NCBI GenBank assembly: GCA_035534235.1
Contig: DATLSH010000047.1
Coordinates: forward strand, 1 to 64,000
Origin: Bog-473 sp035534235
Lineage (GTDB): Bacteria > Actinomycetota > Acidimicrobiia > Acidimicrobiales > RAAP-2
DNA: 64,000 nt
Direction of reading: 5' to 3'
Shown here in pieces: positions 55,193 through 63,308 of the stretch. The translations under genes and the position numbers were made by a program. Under the pieces are notes generated by a model that searched no databases, was not told where the DNA came from, and worked only from the letters and a program-made list of their open reading frames with translations. Position 1 is the first letter of the stretch; each line of letters starts with the position of its first letter.

Positions 55193-56266
55193 TCATTCAT
55201 CCGTCAACACGGGTATGGGTGCCCCTGGGGCGCCGGGAGCAGGACCGCCGACGCCCGAACCGCTCCCGGGCAGGCGACGCCAGGCCCAACGCAAGCCGCC
55301 CTGCACCCCGTGGGGGGCGGCGATCATCGCCACAATAAGGACAGCCCCGAAAATGATGGTGGCCAGATACGCGCTCACGCCGCTTCCCAGGTTGAAATGG
55401 CCCGACAGTGAGGTCGACCACTGCGGTAGGTACACCAGCAGTATGGCGCCCCACACCATCCCGATCAGGCTCCCGGTGCCACCGAGCACCATGGCGGCCA
55501 GGAGCTGGATGGAGAGGGTGAGCGGGAACGCGCCGGTGTTGACCACCCCCGTGGACAAGCCCAAGAAGGCACCGGCCAGCCCGGCACAGCCCGCACTGAT
55601 CACGAAGGCCAGCACCTTGGTGCGGGCCACATTGATTCCGGCCAGCGACGCCGCGATCTCATCGTCCCGGACCGCCCGCAGGGTGCGCCCGTAACGGCTC
55701 CGCAACAGGTTGGCCAGGAGCACCAGCACGATCAGTGCCCCACCGATCTGGATCCAGGCCAACCACTCCTGGGGACTGAGCGAACCCGGGGCGTTCGGTG
55801 TCGTCATCGTGAGGCCCTGGTCCCCACCGAAAGTATTGGGCCACTTGTCGGCGATCGGTGGCAGGGCCAGTGCGAACAGCAAGGTCATGCCGGCCAGGTA
55901 CGGGCCCTTCAGCCGGGTGGCGGGGATGCCGATCAGGAGTCCCGCCACACCGGCCACCCCAACTGCGGACGCCAGCTCCAACACGAAGTTCCACTGCGTA
56001 TGGTTCATCAACAGAGCCGTCGTGTAAGCGCCCACCGCCATGAAGGCACCGTGACCGAGGGAGATCTGCCCGTTCACCCCGGTGAGGACGCTCAGCCCGG
56101 CCAGCACCACGACGAACGAGGCGATCTGCCCCACTTGGTAATTGTCGAACAAACTGATATTCGAGGTGACCAGGTACATGATCCCTGCCCCAAAGGAGGC
56201 AATGAGGAGGTGGCGCAGCATCGGCTGTGTGGGTATCCGAAGGTGACGCAGCCAAGGCTCGCTCAC
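55193..56266 (-). CDS. Branched-chain amino-acid-type ABC permease (LivM family)
   Basis: 357 residues, roughly ten hydrophobic segments. NGQISLGHGAFMAVGAYTTALL is the LivM signature and AVRDDEIAASLAGINVAR the EAA-like cytoplasmic loop that contacts the ATPase. GTG start at 56266 immediately after livH-type stop (AAGGGTG upstream). A Pro/Gly-rich cytoplasmic tail ends the protein. Confidence 0.88.
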   Translation of the reverse strand: MSEPWLRHLRIPTQPMLRHLLIASFGAGIMYLVTSNISLFDNYQVGQIASFVVVLAGLSVLTGVNGQISLGHGAFMAVGAYTTALLMNHTQWNFVLELASAVGVAGVAGLLIGIPATRLKGPYLAGMTLLFALALPPIADKWPNTFGGDQGLTMTTPNAPGSLSPQEWLAWIQIGGALIVLVLLANLLRSRYGRTLRAVRDDEIAASLAGINVARTKVLAFVISAGCAGLAGAFLGLSTGVVNTGAFPLTLSIQLLAAMVLGGTGSLIGMVWGAILLVYLPQWSTSLSGHFNLGSGVSAYLATIIFGAVLIVAMIAAPHGVQGGLRWAWRRLPGSGSGVGGPAPGAPGAPIPVLTDE

Positions 56267-56267
56267 T

Positions 56268-57146
56268 TCACACCCTTCGTGCCGCTGGTCGGGAGAAGAG
56301 GCCTTCCGGGCGCGCCATCAGGGCCACCATGAGCAACACCAGTGCGCCCAACGGCTCGAGACCCGAACCGAGATACCCGCCCACATACGAGATGCACAGC
56401 CCGGTGACCAGCCCACCGATCAACGCCCCCACCGGGCTCTCCAATCCCCCGATGACGGCCCCCGTGAAGGCGTACACCAGCACGAGGTCCATGTAGTACG
56501 GGCCGAACGAACTGGTCGGTGCCACCAGGAGCCCGGCCAATGACCCCGCAATGCCCGCCAGGCCCCAACCGAGGGTGAGCAGGATCCCTACCCGGACCCC
56601 CAGAAGTCGGGAGATCTCGCCGGCGAAGGCAGATGCCCGCATGCGCAAGCCGAGGGTGGTGGCTCGAAAGAGAATGAGTATGGCGATCATCAACACGAGC
56701 ACCGCCACCAGAATGAACACGTCAAAGTGCGAGAATGCGATCCGGGAGTGGCCGAACGTGAGGCCGCTTTGGGAGTACGCGGCGGGGAAGCCTCGGCTGG
56801 CGTTGCCGTAAATTGCGCCCGCCACACCCTCGAGCACCACAAGCAGCCCGATGGTCACGATGACGGGATTCAGTTCGGACTTGCCCTGCAGCGGCCGGAT
56901 GAATATCCGCTCCGTCATGGCCCCGAAGGCGAAGCCGATGGCCAGTACCAGCACGAAAGCCCACCAGTAACTCACTCCGTGGGCCAGCAGGCTCGATGCG
57001 ATGAAGGTCGTCATCATCCCTGCGGCGCCTTGGGCGAAGTTGATGATCTTGGTGGCTCGGAAGATCAGCACCAACGCCAGCGCCAGCGCCGAATAGATCA
57101 TCCCGTTGGCGATGCCATTCAGCGTGTAGTTGAGGAAGAGGCTCAT
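56268..57146 (-). CDS. Branched-chain amino-acid-type ABC permease (LivH family)
   Basis: 292 residues with about eight membrane segments. IINFAQGAAGMM near residue 35 and the loop RASAFAGEISRLLGVRVG match LivH. Forms the membrane channel with the LivM-type subunit. Starts 2 bp after the livF-type stop. Confidence 0.88.
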   Translation of the reverse strand: MSLFLNYTLNGIANGMIYSALALALVLIFRATKIINFAQGAAGMMTTFIASSLLAHGVSYWWAFVLVLAIGFAFGAMTERIFIRPLQGKSELNPVIVTIGLLVVLEGVAGAIYGNASRGFPAAYSQSGLTFGHSRIAFSHFDVFILVAVLVLMIAILILFRATTLGLRMRASAFAGEISRLLGVRVGILLTLGWGLAGIAGSLAGLLVAPTSSFGPYYMDLVLVYAFTGAVIGGLESPVGALIGGLVTGLCISYVGGYLGSGLEPLGALVLLMVALMARPEGLFSRPAARRV

Positions 57147-57148
57147 GC

Positions 57149-57856
57149 TCAGAATCCCAGATAGTGGTGGCGCAGATCCTCGTCGGCCGCCACCTCCGCC
57201 GCCGAGCTCGACACCACTACTTCACCCAGATTGAGCACCACCGCGTGCTGGGAGACCGAGAGCGCGCTGCGCGCGTTCTGCTCCACCAGCACCACCGTCA
57301 TGTCCGTCCCTGTGGCGTGGGCACGGAGAAGGCCCATGAGCTGGGCCGTAACCAAGGGGGCAAGCCCCAGCGATGGCTCGTCCAGAAGAAGCAGGCGGGG
57401 TCGGGAGATGAGGGCCCGGCCGAGCACCAGCATCTGACGTTCCCCGCCCGAGAGGGTGGAGGCATGGCGGTGGCGGAAACCCTTGAGGCGGGGGAAAAGC
57501 TCGAGGATCTCCTCAATCGCCGATTGCCGCTCGCGGCGCTTCAGGCACCAAAGTGTGGCCAATCGGAGGTTCTCCTCCACCGTCAGCTCCTCAATGATGC
57601 CTCGGCCTTCGGGCACATGGGCCACCCCCTGGCGGGCGATGGTCTCCACCTTGCGCCCCAGGAGCTCCTCCCCCTTGAAGTGCACAGAGCCGGTTCGGGG
57701 TCTGACCAGCCCCGAAATGGTCCGGAGCAAGGTGGTCTTCCCGGCACCATTTGCCCCCAGCACGGCGGTGATCGACCCCGGCCGTGCCTCGAACGACACC
57801 GAGCGCAGCGCACGAACCGCCCCGTAGGAGACGCTGAGGTCCAGGATCTCAAGCAC
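57149..57856 (-). CDS. ABC transporter ATP-binding protein (LivF type)
   Basis: 235 residues from GTG 57856, overlapping the livG-type end by 8 bp. Walker A GANGAGKTTLLR, Q-loop AHVPEGRGI, signature LSGGERQML, Walker B LLLLDEPSLGLAP and H-loop region VLVEQNARSAL, all intact. One of two ATPases powering the importer. Confidence 0.92.
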   Translation of the reverse strand: MLEILDLSVSYGAVRALRSVSFEARPGSITAVLGANGAGKTTLLRTISGLVRPRTGSVHFKGEELLGRKVETIARQGVAHVPEGRGIIEELTVEENLRLATLWCLKRRERQSAIEEILELFPRLKGFRHRHASTLSGGERQMLVLGRALISRPRLLLLDEPSLGLAPLVTAQLMGLLRAHATGTDMTVVLVEQNARSALSVSQHAVVLNLGEVVVSSSAAEVAADEDLRHHYLGF

Positions 57857-58634
57857 CGTCTGCCGTCCCCTGCGTCCCAGCCGACTCGTGGACCTCATCC
57901 CCCAGATAGGCCGTCGCCACCTCGGGGTTGGCCCGGACCGACTCGGGCGTACCGTCGGCGATCACCTGACCGAAGTTGAGAACCACCAGCCGGTCACAGA
58001 CCGACATGACCAGATCCATGTGGTGTTCCACCAGCAGCACGCCCATGTCATCCTTCAAGCCCCGGATAAGGGTGGCCAGCTCGTCCATCTCGTCATTGGA
58101 AAGCCCGCTGGCCGGCTCGTCCAGCAGGAGCAACTTGGGCTCGGCCATGAGGACGCGGCCCAGCGCCGTGCGCTTCTGAATCGCGTAAGGGAGCGCCGAA
58201 GGAAGGTGACGGGCGTAATCCGCGGCACCCAGCCGGTCGAGGACCTCCAGCCCACGGGTGGCGACCTGACGCTCTTCCCGGCTGGAGCGCCACAGGCCGA
58301 GGAACGATGACCCGATGTCGCTCTGCAGAGTGGGCTGGGCGCCCAGCATCACATTCTCCAACACTGTCAACCCTGTGCAGAGCCCCACGCCTTGCAGGGT
58401 CCGGGCGATCCCCAGCCGGGTCAGGTCGTGGGGGCGGTGGCGCCGGAGTGGCACCCCGCAGTAAGTGAGTGAGCCCGCGTCGGGGCGCACGAACCCGCAG
58501 ATGACGTTGAACAGCGTGGTCTTCCCGGCGCCGTTGGGCCCGATCACCCCCACGATCTCGCCGCGGGCGACCGACATGGAGACTCCGTCGAGTGCCAGGA
58601 GCCCCCCGAAGCCCACACTCAGCTGCTCGACCAC
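57849..58634 (-). CDS. ABC transporter ATP-binding protein (LivG type)
   Basis: 261 residues from GTG 58634. Walker A GPNGAGKTTLFN, Q-loop RTLQ, Walker B LLLLDEPASGLSNDE, and the LivG C-terminal extension GTPESVRANPEVATAYLGDE. The signature motif is altered: LPYAIQKRTALGRVL instead of LSYGxQ/LPYGxQ. The GTG has no clear ribosome site, and the frame continues upstream, through one TAG, into a 26-residue ORF with its own promoter. First transporter gene of the operon. Confidence 0.88.
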   Translation of the reverse strand: MVEQLSVGFGGLLALDGVSMSVARGEIVGVIGPNGAGKTTLFNVICGFVRPDAGSLTYCGVPLRRHRPHDLTRLGIARTLQGVGLCTGLTVLENVMLGAQPTLQSDIGSSFLGLWRSSREERQVATRGLEVLDRLGAADYARHLPSALPYAIQKRTALGRVLMAEPKLLLLDEPASGLSNDEMDELATLIRGLKDDMGVLLVEHHMDLVMSVCDRLVVLNFGQVIADGTPESVRANPEVATAYLGDEVHESAGTQGTADGA

Positions 58635-58679
58635 CAGCCTGGACTCGGCTGCCTCGGTTCCATCCGTTGCGCTCGTGGC

Positions 58680-58760
58680 CTACTCCTCGGTCACGGGGGC
58701 AGTGCCGGTCCACCGCTCACGGTGCACGATCGATGACTTGGTCCACCAGCCCCCGGGCAT
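58680..58760 (-). CDS. 26-residue ORF preceding and in frame with the LivG-type gene
   Basis: ATG 58760 to TAG 58680, with TAGTGT 8 nt upstream (leaderless pattern) and strongly G/C third positions. The product starts MPGGWWTKSSIVHRERW. The TAG is in frame with livG, 45 nt before the proposed livG GTG. It is either a leader peptide for the transporter operon or the remains of a longer LivG N-terminus cut by a nonsense codon. No homologue recognised. Confidence 0.4.
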   Translation of the reverse strand: MPGGWWTKSSIVHRERWTGTAPVTEE

Positions 58761-58768
58761 TGGCCGCG

Positions 58769-58774
58769 ACACTA
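58769..58774 (-). promoter_or_regulatory. -10 element (TAGTGT) for the ABC transporter operon
   Basis: TAGTGT, 8 nt before ATG 58760, in the gap after the sigma-factor gene. Confidence 0.4.
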
Positions 58775-58838
58775 CCGATACCACCTAGGAGGCGCACCGG
58801 ATAGGCCCGATGAGGTCAGGGTGATGCTGCGGATGGCC

Positions 58839-59717
58839 TCACTTCGTACCCATCACGTTGCTGAGGCGCTCAAGTTTGTCGGGATTCGACACCACGCGTA
58901 CGCCCACGATCTGGCCACCGAGGATGTCCAGTACCAGGGCAGCGATCACCTGGCCGGCGGCGGCGAACACCATGGCAGGCTGGCCGTTCAAGGTCGCTTC
59001 ACGCGGCTCGCCCTCCAGTTTCTTGGCCACATTGAGGAGGAAGCGGGAGCTCCGGATCGACCCGACCACCGGCTGCACGGCGGCCCGCACCTTGCCGCCC
59101 CCATCGGTCCAGACCACGACATCATCCGACAACAAGGCCAGCAATCCCTCCAGATCTCCGGTACCGCAAGCCACGACGAACTGATTGGTCAGGTCACGGC
59201 CGTGGCGCAGGTCCGCATCGAAGCGCTGGCGTCGGTCGCCGATTCGAGTGCGGGCCCGAGCGGCGAGTTGGCGGCATCCCGGCGCAGTGCGGCCTAGGTA
59301 TTGGGCAATCTCATCGAAGCGGTAACCGAATATGTCATGGAGGAGGTAGGCGGCGCGCTCGGGTGGCGTCAGTTCCTCCAGCAGCACCAGGAAGGCGAGC
59401 GACAGGGAGTCCGCCTGCTCAAGAATTGAAGATTCTTCGACGATGACCGGCTCAGGCAGCCACGGGCCGACGTAGGTGACCCGCTTCACGCGGGCCGATT
59501 CCAGTTGGTCGATGCACAGGCGGGTCACAATGGTCACCAGGTAGGCGCGTACGGAATCAACTGTGTCGTCGTTGCGTTGGAGCCAGCGGAGGCACGACTC
59601 CTGCACCATGTCATCGGCATCGGCTCCGCTGCCCAACATTCGGTAGGCGATGCCGAAGAGGAGCGCGCGCCACTCCTCGAACGCCGCCAACTCGTGTTCA
59701 TGCGACAGTCGAGGCAC
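58839..59717 (-). CDS. ECF41-type RNA polymerase sigma factor (SigJ-like)
   Basis: 292 residues. Sigma region 2 (GIAYRMLGSGADADDMVQE) and region 4 (LTPPERAAYLLHDIFGYRFDEIA) are followed by a C-terminal SnoaL-like domain of about 110 residues. The three ECF41 marks are present: WLPEP (86-90), DGGGK (about 206-210) and NPDKL (278-282). ECF41 factors have no anti-sigma factor; the C-terminal domain tunes activity. The start overlaps the upstream CMD gene by 20 bp, the standard ECF41 pairing. Confidence 0.9.
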   Translation of the reverse strand: MPRLSHEHELAAFEEWRALLFGIAYRMLGSGADADDMVQESCLRWLQRNDDTVDSVRAYLVTIVTRLCIDQLESARVKRVTYVGPWLPEPVIVEESSILEQADSLSLAFLVLLEELTPPERAAYLLHDIFGYRFDEIAQYLGRTAPGCRQLAARARTRIGDRRQRFDADLRHGRDLTNQFVVACGTGDLEGLLALLSDDVVVWTDGGGKVRAAVQPVVGSIRSSRFLLNVAKKLEGEPREATLNGQPAMVFAAAGQVIAALVLDILGGQIVGVRVVSNPDKLERLSNVMGTK

Positions 59718-60279
59718 CGTTCTCTTTCATGGGTATCGCACATTGATCAGAGAAGCCTTGGCTGTGCAGTCCGAGCCCGGCATTGAATCGGGACCGGAAG
59801 TTCTCCAGGGCCACCCACGCCGCCAGCTCGACGAATTCGGCGTCGCTGAGGTGCCGGCGCAATCGGGCTGCCAACTCATCGGAGACGTCGGCGGGTGACC
59901 GCGTGGCCTGCTCGGCGTACTCGAGCACGGCCCTCTCGCGCTCGCCGAAGAGGTCGCTCTGGCGCCAGTGCCCCACCGCTCGGACCTTCTGCGGATTGAT
60001 GCCCTCGTGCATTCCCTCGTAGTAGCCGAAGTCCACGCACCAGGAGCACCCGATGGTGGTCGCGGCGGCCTGAATGGCCAGCCAGCGCAGCGTCGGGTCG
60101 AGCTTCTTCCAACCCTTCTCCGCTGCAGTCTCGACCGCTCCCATGGCGACAAGCACCCCCGAATGGTGCGATGCCGCACCGGTGGGCTCGACCATCCGGC
60201 CGAACTTGCGCTTCGTGTAGGCCCGGGCCATCCGGGGAATCACACCTTTGGCGTCGTATTCCAAGAAGACATGTGCCAT
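59698..60279 (-). CDS. Carboxymuconolactone decarboxylase / AhpD-like protein
   Basis: 193 residues. CMD-fold redox pair C78-S-W-C81 in TIGCSWCVDFG, with preceding catalytic-type helix DPTLRWLAIQAAA. Such COE proteins (CMD, oxidoreductase or epimerase) are the usual targets of ECF41 sigma factors; AhpD-like activity in peroxide defence is possible. Ribosome site AAAGGTGG precedes the ATG. Transcribed from the TGTCACA/CGTC promoter 39 bp upstream, together with the sigma gene. Confidence 0.88.
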   Translation of the reverse strand: MAHVFLEYDAKGVIPRMARAYTKRKFGRMVEPTGAASHHSGVLVAMGAVETAAEKGWKKLDPTLRWLAIQAAATTIGCSWCVDFGYYEGMHEGINPQKVRAVGHWRQSDLFGERERAVLEYAEQATRSPADVSDELAARLRRHLSDAEFVELAAWVALENFRSRFNAGLGLHSQGFSDQCAIPMKENGASTVA

Positions 60280-60317
60280 GGGGCACCACCTTTCGTCGTC
60301 TCTGCGTCACCCAACCA

Positions 60318-60344
60318 GACGGAGCAGCCCGTCGAATTGTGACA
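60318..60344 (-). promoter_or_regulatory. ECF41-dependent promoter (TGTCACA-N16-CGTC)
   Basis: On the minus strand TGTCACA (60338-60344), exactly 16 nt, then CGTC (60318-60321). This is the published ECF41 promoter consensus, placed ahead of the CMD-sigma pair, so the operon is probably autoregulated. Confidence 0.8.
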
Positions 60345-60354
60345 AAGGTGCCCA

Positions 60355-60402
60355 GTGGCTACCTCAGTGGATACCTCAGTGGACACTTCGGTGGATACCT
60401 CA
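60355..60402. repeat. Four 12-bp tandem repeats
   Basis: GTGGCTACCTCA, GTGGATACCTCA, GTGGACACTTCG, GTGGATACCTCA in direct succession, 10 bp upstream of the ECF41 -35 element and 29 bp from the SDR stop. Could be a cis-element upstream of the promoter or a simple microsatellite. Confidence 0.8.
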
Positions 60403-60431
60403 GCCGTTGTCTCGGCTGTGGCCTACCCCGC

Positions 60432-61226
60432 TCAGCCGACCCCTCCCGACGGCTGGGACGTACTGCCGCCGTCGACCACGAATGTCTGGCCCGTGACCCA
60501 CGAGGAGGCGTCGGAGGCCAGGAACAGGGCGGCCGTGGCGATGTCGTCGGGTACGCCCAAGCGGCGCAGCGGGATGTGGGCCGCGATCGATGCCTCGCCC
60601 GGGCCTTCCCACAAGGCGGCCGCCAACCTGGTCTTGACCAGGCCCGGTGCCAGGGCGTTGACCCGGACATCGGGCGCCAACTCGTAGGAGAACTGTCGGG
60701 TGAGGTGCAGGACGGCGGCTTTGGTCACGTTGTACCAGCCGATCCCGGGCTCCACGCCCAGTCCACCTATGGAAGCCACATTGATGATGGACCCCCTTCC
60801 TGCACCCGGCCCTGAGCGTCCCAGACCTGCTTTCACGGCGGTCGCCGTCCAGACGACCACCGACAGCTGGTTCACCTCGAAGGTCTTCTGGGCCCGGGCC
60901 ACGTCCAGGTCGACCAGCGGTCCGAAATAGGGATTGGTCCCAGCGTTGTTGACCAGAATGTCCAATCCCCCGAAGCGAGCCACGGCCTCTCCCACACAGG
61001 CCTGTGCCTCTTCGGGCCGGCCCACGTGACCGGCTACCCAGGCCACGTTGTCGGCCGGAGCCCCGTCGGCCACCAGGCGGTCCGCCGCCTCGGCCAGGTG
61101 ATCGGCCGTGCGCGCGGTGAGCATGACCTTGGCACCGGCTTCGAGGAAGCGGGCCGCCATGGCCAGACCTATCCCTCGGCTCCCGCCCGTGATCAGCGCG
61201 GTCCTCCCCTTGAGTTCGAGCTCCAT
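60432..61226 (-). CDS. Short-chain dehydrogenase/reductase
   Basis: 264 residues from ATG 61226. Classical SDR: GGSRGIG (14-20), NNAG (93-96), catalytic Ser152, Tyr165 and Lys169 (YNVTK), and a C-terminal VTGQTFVVDGG. A typical FabG-like NAD(P)H-dependent oxidoreductase; substrate unassigned. Divergent from the YyaL-type gene, with 63 bp between starts. The longer open frame upstream is antisense to that gene. Confidence 0.9.
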   Translation of the reverse strand: MELELKGRTALITGGSRGIGLAMAARFLEAGAKVMLTARTADHLAEAADRLVADGAPADNVAWVAGHVGRPEEAQACVGEAVARFGGLDILVNNAGTNPYFGPLVDLDVARAQKTFEVNQLSVVVWTATAVKAGLGRSGPGAGRGSIINVASIGGLGVEPGIGWYNVTKAAVLHLTRQFSYELAPDVRVNALAPGLVKTRLAAALWEGPGEASIAAHIPLRRLGVPDDIATAALFLASDASSWVTGQTFVVDGGSTSQPSGGVG

Positions 61227-61276
61227 GCCCCGAGCCTTGCACGGCCTGTCACACAGGCGCCCGCCCGGGGGGGCCG

Positions 61277-61282
61277 TAGCAT
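61277..61282 (+). promoter_or_regulatory. -10 element (TAGCAT) for leaderless YyaL-type gene
   Basis: TAGCAT, 7 nt before GTG 61290; no Shine-Dalgarno sequence. Confidence 0.5.
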
Positions 61283-61289
61283 CCGTAAC

Positions 61290-63308
61290 GTGAACCACCT
61301 GGCCGACGAGACGAGCCCCTACCTGCGCCAGCACGCCGACAACCCGGTGGAGTGGTTCCCCTGGGGCCCCGAGGCCCTGGCCCGGGCCAAGGCGGAGGAC
61401 AAACCCATTTTCCTCTCCATCGGTTACGCCAGCTGCCACTGGTGCCATGTGATGGCCCACGAGAGCTTCGAGGACCAGGCGACGGCCGACGACCTCTCGA
61501 AGTGGTTCATATCGATCAAGGTCGACCGGGAGGAGCGCCCCGACCTCGACTCTCTCTACATGGCCGCCACCCAGGCCCTGACCGGTTCGGGTGGTTGGCC
61601 CATGTCGGTCTTCTGCACCCCCGACGGGCGACCGTTCTACGCCGGGACCTACTTCCCACCCGAGGAGCGCCATGGCATGCCGGCCTTTCGGCGGGTGGTG
61701 GAGGCCCTCGGTACGGCCTGGTTGACCGAGCGGGAAGAGGTGACGGCCCAGGCGGACGCGCTGGTCGACGCCGTGCGCCGGGAAGTGCGCCTGGCCGAAT
61801 CGATGACCGAACGGTTGGTCGCGTCGGGTGCCACGCCCGTCCTGGCGGCGGACATCGACCCCGACGCCCTCATCGCGCAGGCCGTCGACAGCTTGGCGGC
61901 CGGGTTCGATCCAAAGTGGGGTGGTTTCGGTCCGGCGCCCAAGTTCCCCCGGCCCACGCTGGTGGAGCTGTGCCTGCGTCACCACCGGCGGACCGGTTCC
62001 GAGCGTTCCCGCCAGATGGCGCTGACCACTCTCGACGCCATGGCGGCCGGCGGCATCTACGACCACCTGGTGGGCGGGTTCTGCCGCTACTCGACCGACG
62101 CGCGGTGGCTGGTGCCCCATTTCGAGAAGATGTTGACGGACCAGGCTCAGCTGGCCCGGGCCTACCTGCACGCCTGGCAGGTCACCGGGCGCGACGAGTA
62201 TCTCGCCGTGGTCACCGAGACCCTCGATTTCGTCCTGCGCGATCTCTCGACCCCCGAGGGCGCGCTCTACTCATCCTTCGACGCCGACGCCGGCGGGGTG
62301 GAGGGGAGCCACGCCACTTTCACCATGGAGGACCTCCGTCAAGCCCTCCCCCCCGACCTCGTCGCCCCCACCGCCGAGTGGTACGGCATCACCGAAGCCG
62401 GCAACTGGGAGGGGCGTTGCATCCCGGTGCGCCCGGTCGGGGCCCCCTTGCGGCGACCGGCCCCGATTGAGGAGGCCCGGGCCCTCCTCGCTGCCGTGCG
62501 GGCCCGGCGAGCCCAACCGGCTCGAGACGAGAAGGTCCTCACCGAGTGGAACGCCATGGCGGTGGCCACGCTGGCCGAGGTGGCCGGCGCCACCGGGTCC
62601 GCGCACTACGCCACCCGGGCCCAGGAGATCGGCGAGTTCCTGATGGCCTCCTTGTACCACGAGGGTCGCCTGATGCGGAGCTGGCAAGGGGGGCGGGCCC
62701 GCCACCTGGCGGTGGCCGCCGACCACGCCTGGCTCATTGAGGCATGCGTCCGCCTTTCCGAGCTCACGGGCCACGAGGTGTGGCGGTCCCGGGCGCTGCG
62801 GGTGACCGGCGAACTGCTCAACCTGTTCCTCGACGCCGAGGCGGGGGGCTTCTACACCACCGGCAATGACGCCGAAGCGCTGGTCATCCGCCCCAAGGAG
62901 TTCATAGACGCGGCGGTGCCGGCCGCCAACTCCGTCGCGGTCGGCGCGTTGCTGCGAGCCCATGCGCTCCGCGACGACCCCTCCTTGCGCGACGCCGTGG
63001 AGCGCACGGTCACCCTGGCCCTGCCCCTGCTCGCCGAGCACCCGAGCGCGCTGGCCGATCTGGCCGCCGCCCTCCCGATGTTGAACGGGCGCCAGGAGAT
63101 CGTGATCACCGGGAACCGGCCGGACCTCCTGGACGAAGTGCGCCGGCACTGGCTTCCCGCCGCGGTCATCGCCTGGGGCGAAAGCGATGGCTCACCGCTC
63201 TTTGCCGGACGAGCCGAGGGATTAGCGTTCCTCTGTCGGGGCTACACCTGCAATGCTCCGGCCGAGGACCCGACCACTCTCTCCGTTCAACTGAAGGCGC
63301 TGCTCTGA
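61290..63308 (+). CDS. YyaL-type thioredoxin-domain protein (DUF255)
   Basis: 672 residues from GTG 61290. N-terminal DUF255 thioredoxin-like domain: TSPYLRQHADNPVEWFPWG, with the CHWC pair (Cys49, Cys52) in GYASCHWCHVMAHESFED, then DREERPDLDSLY and a GGWPMSVF block. The rest is an alpha/alpha barrel similar to N-acylglucosamine epimerases and cellobiose epimerases (WGGFGxAPKFPRP, HFEKMLTDQA). Function is unproven in bacteria; homologous to human SPATA20. The stop overlaps the next start by one base. Confidence 0.9.
   Translation: MNHLADETSPYLRQHADNPVEWFPWGPEALARAKAEDKPIFLSIGYASCHWCHVMAHESFEDQATADDLSKWFISIKVDREERPDLDSLYMAATQALTGSGGWPMSVFCTPDGRPFYAGTYFPPEERHGMPAFRRVVEALGTAWLTEREEVTAQADALVDAVRREVRLAESMTERLVASGATPVLAADIDPDALIAQAVDSLAAGFDPKWGGFGPAPKFPRPTLVELCLRHHRRTGSERSRQMALTTLDAMAAGGIYDHLVGGFCRYSTDARWLVPHFEKMLTDQAQLARAYLHAWQVTGRDEYLAVVTETLDFVLRDLSTPEGALYSSFDADAGGVEGSHATFTMEDLRQALPPDLVAPTAEWYGITEAGNWEGRCIPVRPVGAPLRRPAPIEEARALLAAVRARRAQPARDEKVLTEWNAMAVATLAEVAGATGSAHYATRAQEIGEFLMASLYHEGRLMRSWQGGRARHLAVAADHAWLIEACVRLSELTGHEVWRSRALRVTGELLNLFLDAEAGGFYTTGNDAEALVIRPKEFIDAAVPAANSVAVGALLRAHALRDDPSLRDAVERTVTLALPLLAEHPSALADLAAALPMLNGRQEIVITGNRPDLLDEVRRHWLPAAVIAWGESDGSPLFAGRAEGLAFLCRGYTCNAPAEDPTTLSVQLKALL

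Noticed and set aside
61227..62171. Upstream in-frame extension of the SDR gene
   Set aside because: Antisense to the DUF255 protein; SDR similarity begins at ATG 61226.
62271..63149. Minus-strand open frame of 292 codons
   Set aside because: Antisense to the C-terminal half of the DUF255 protein; no motif.
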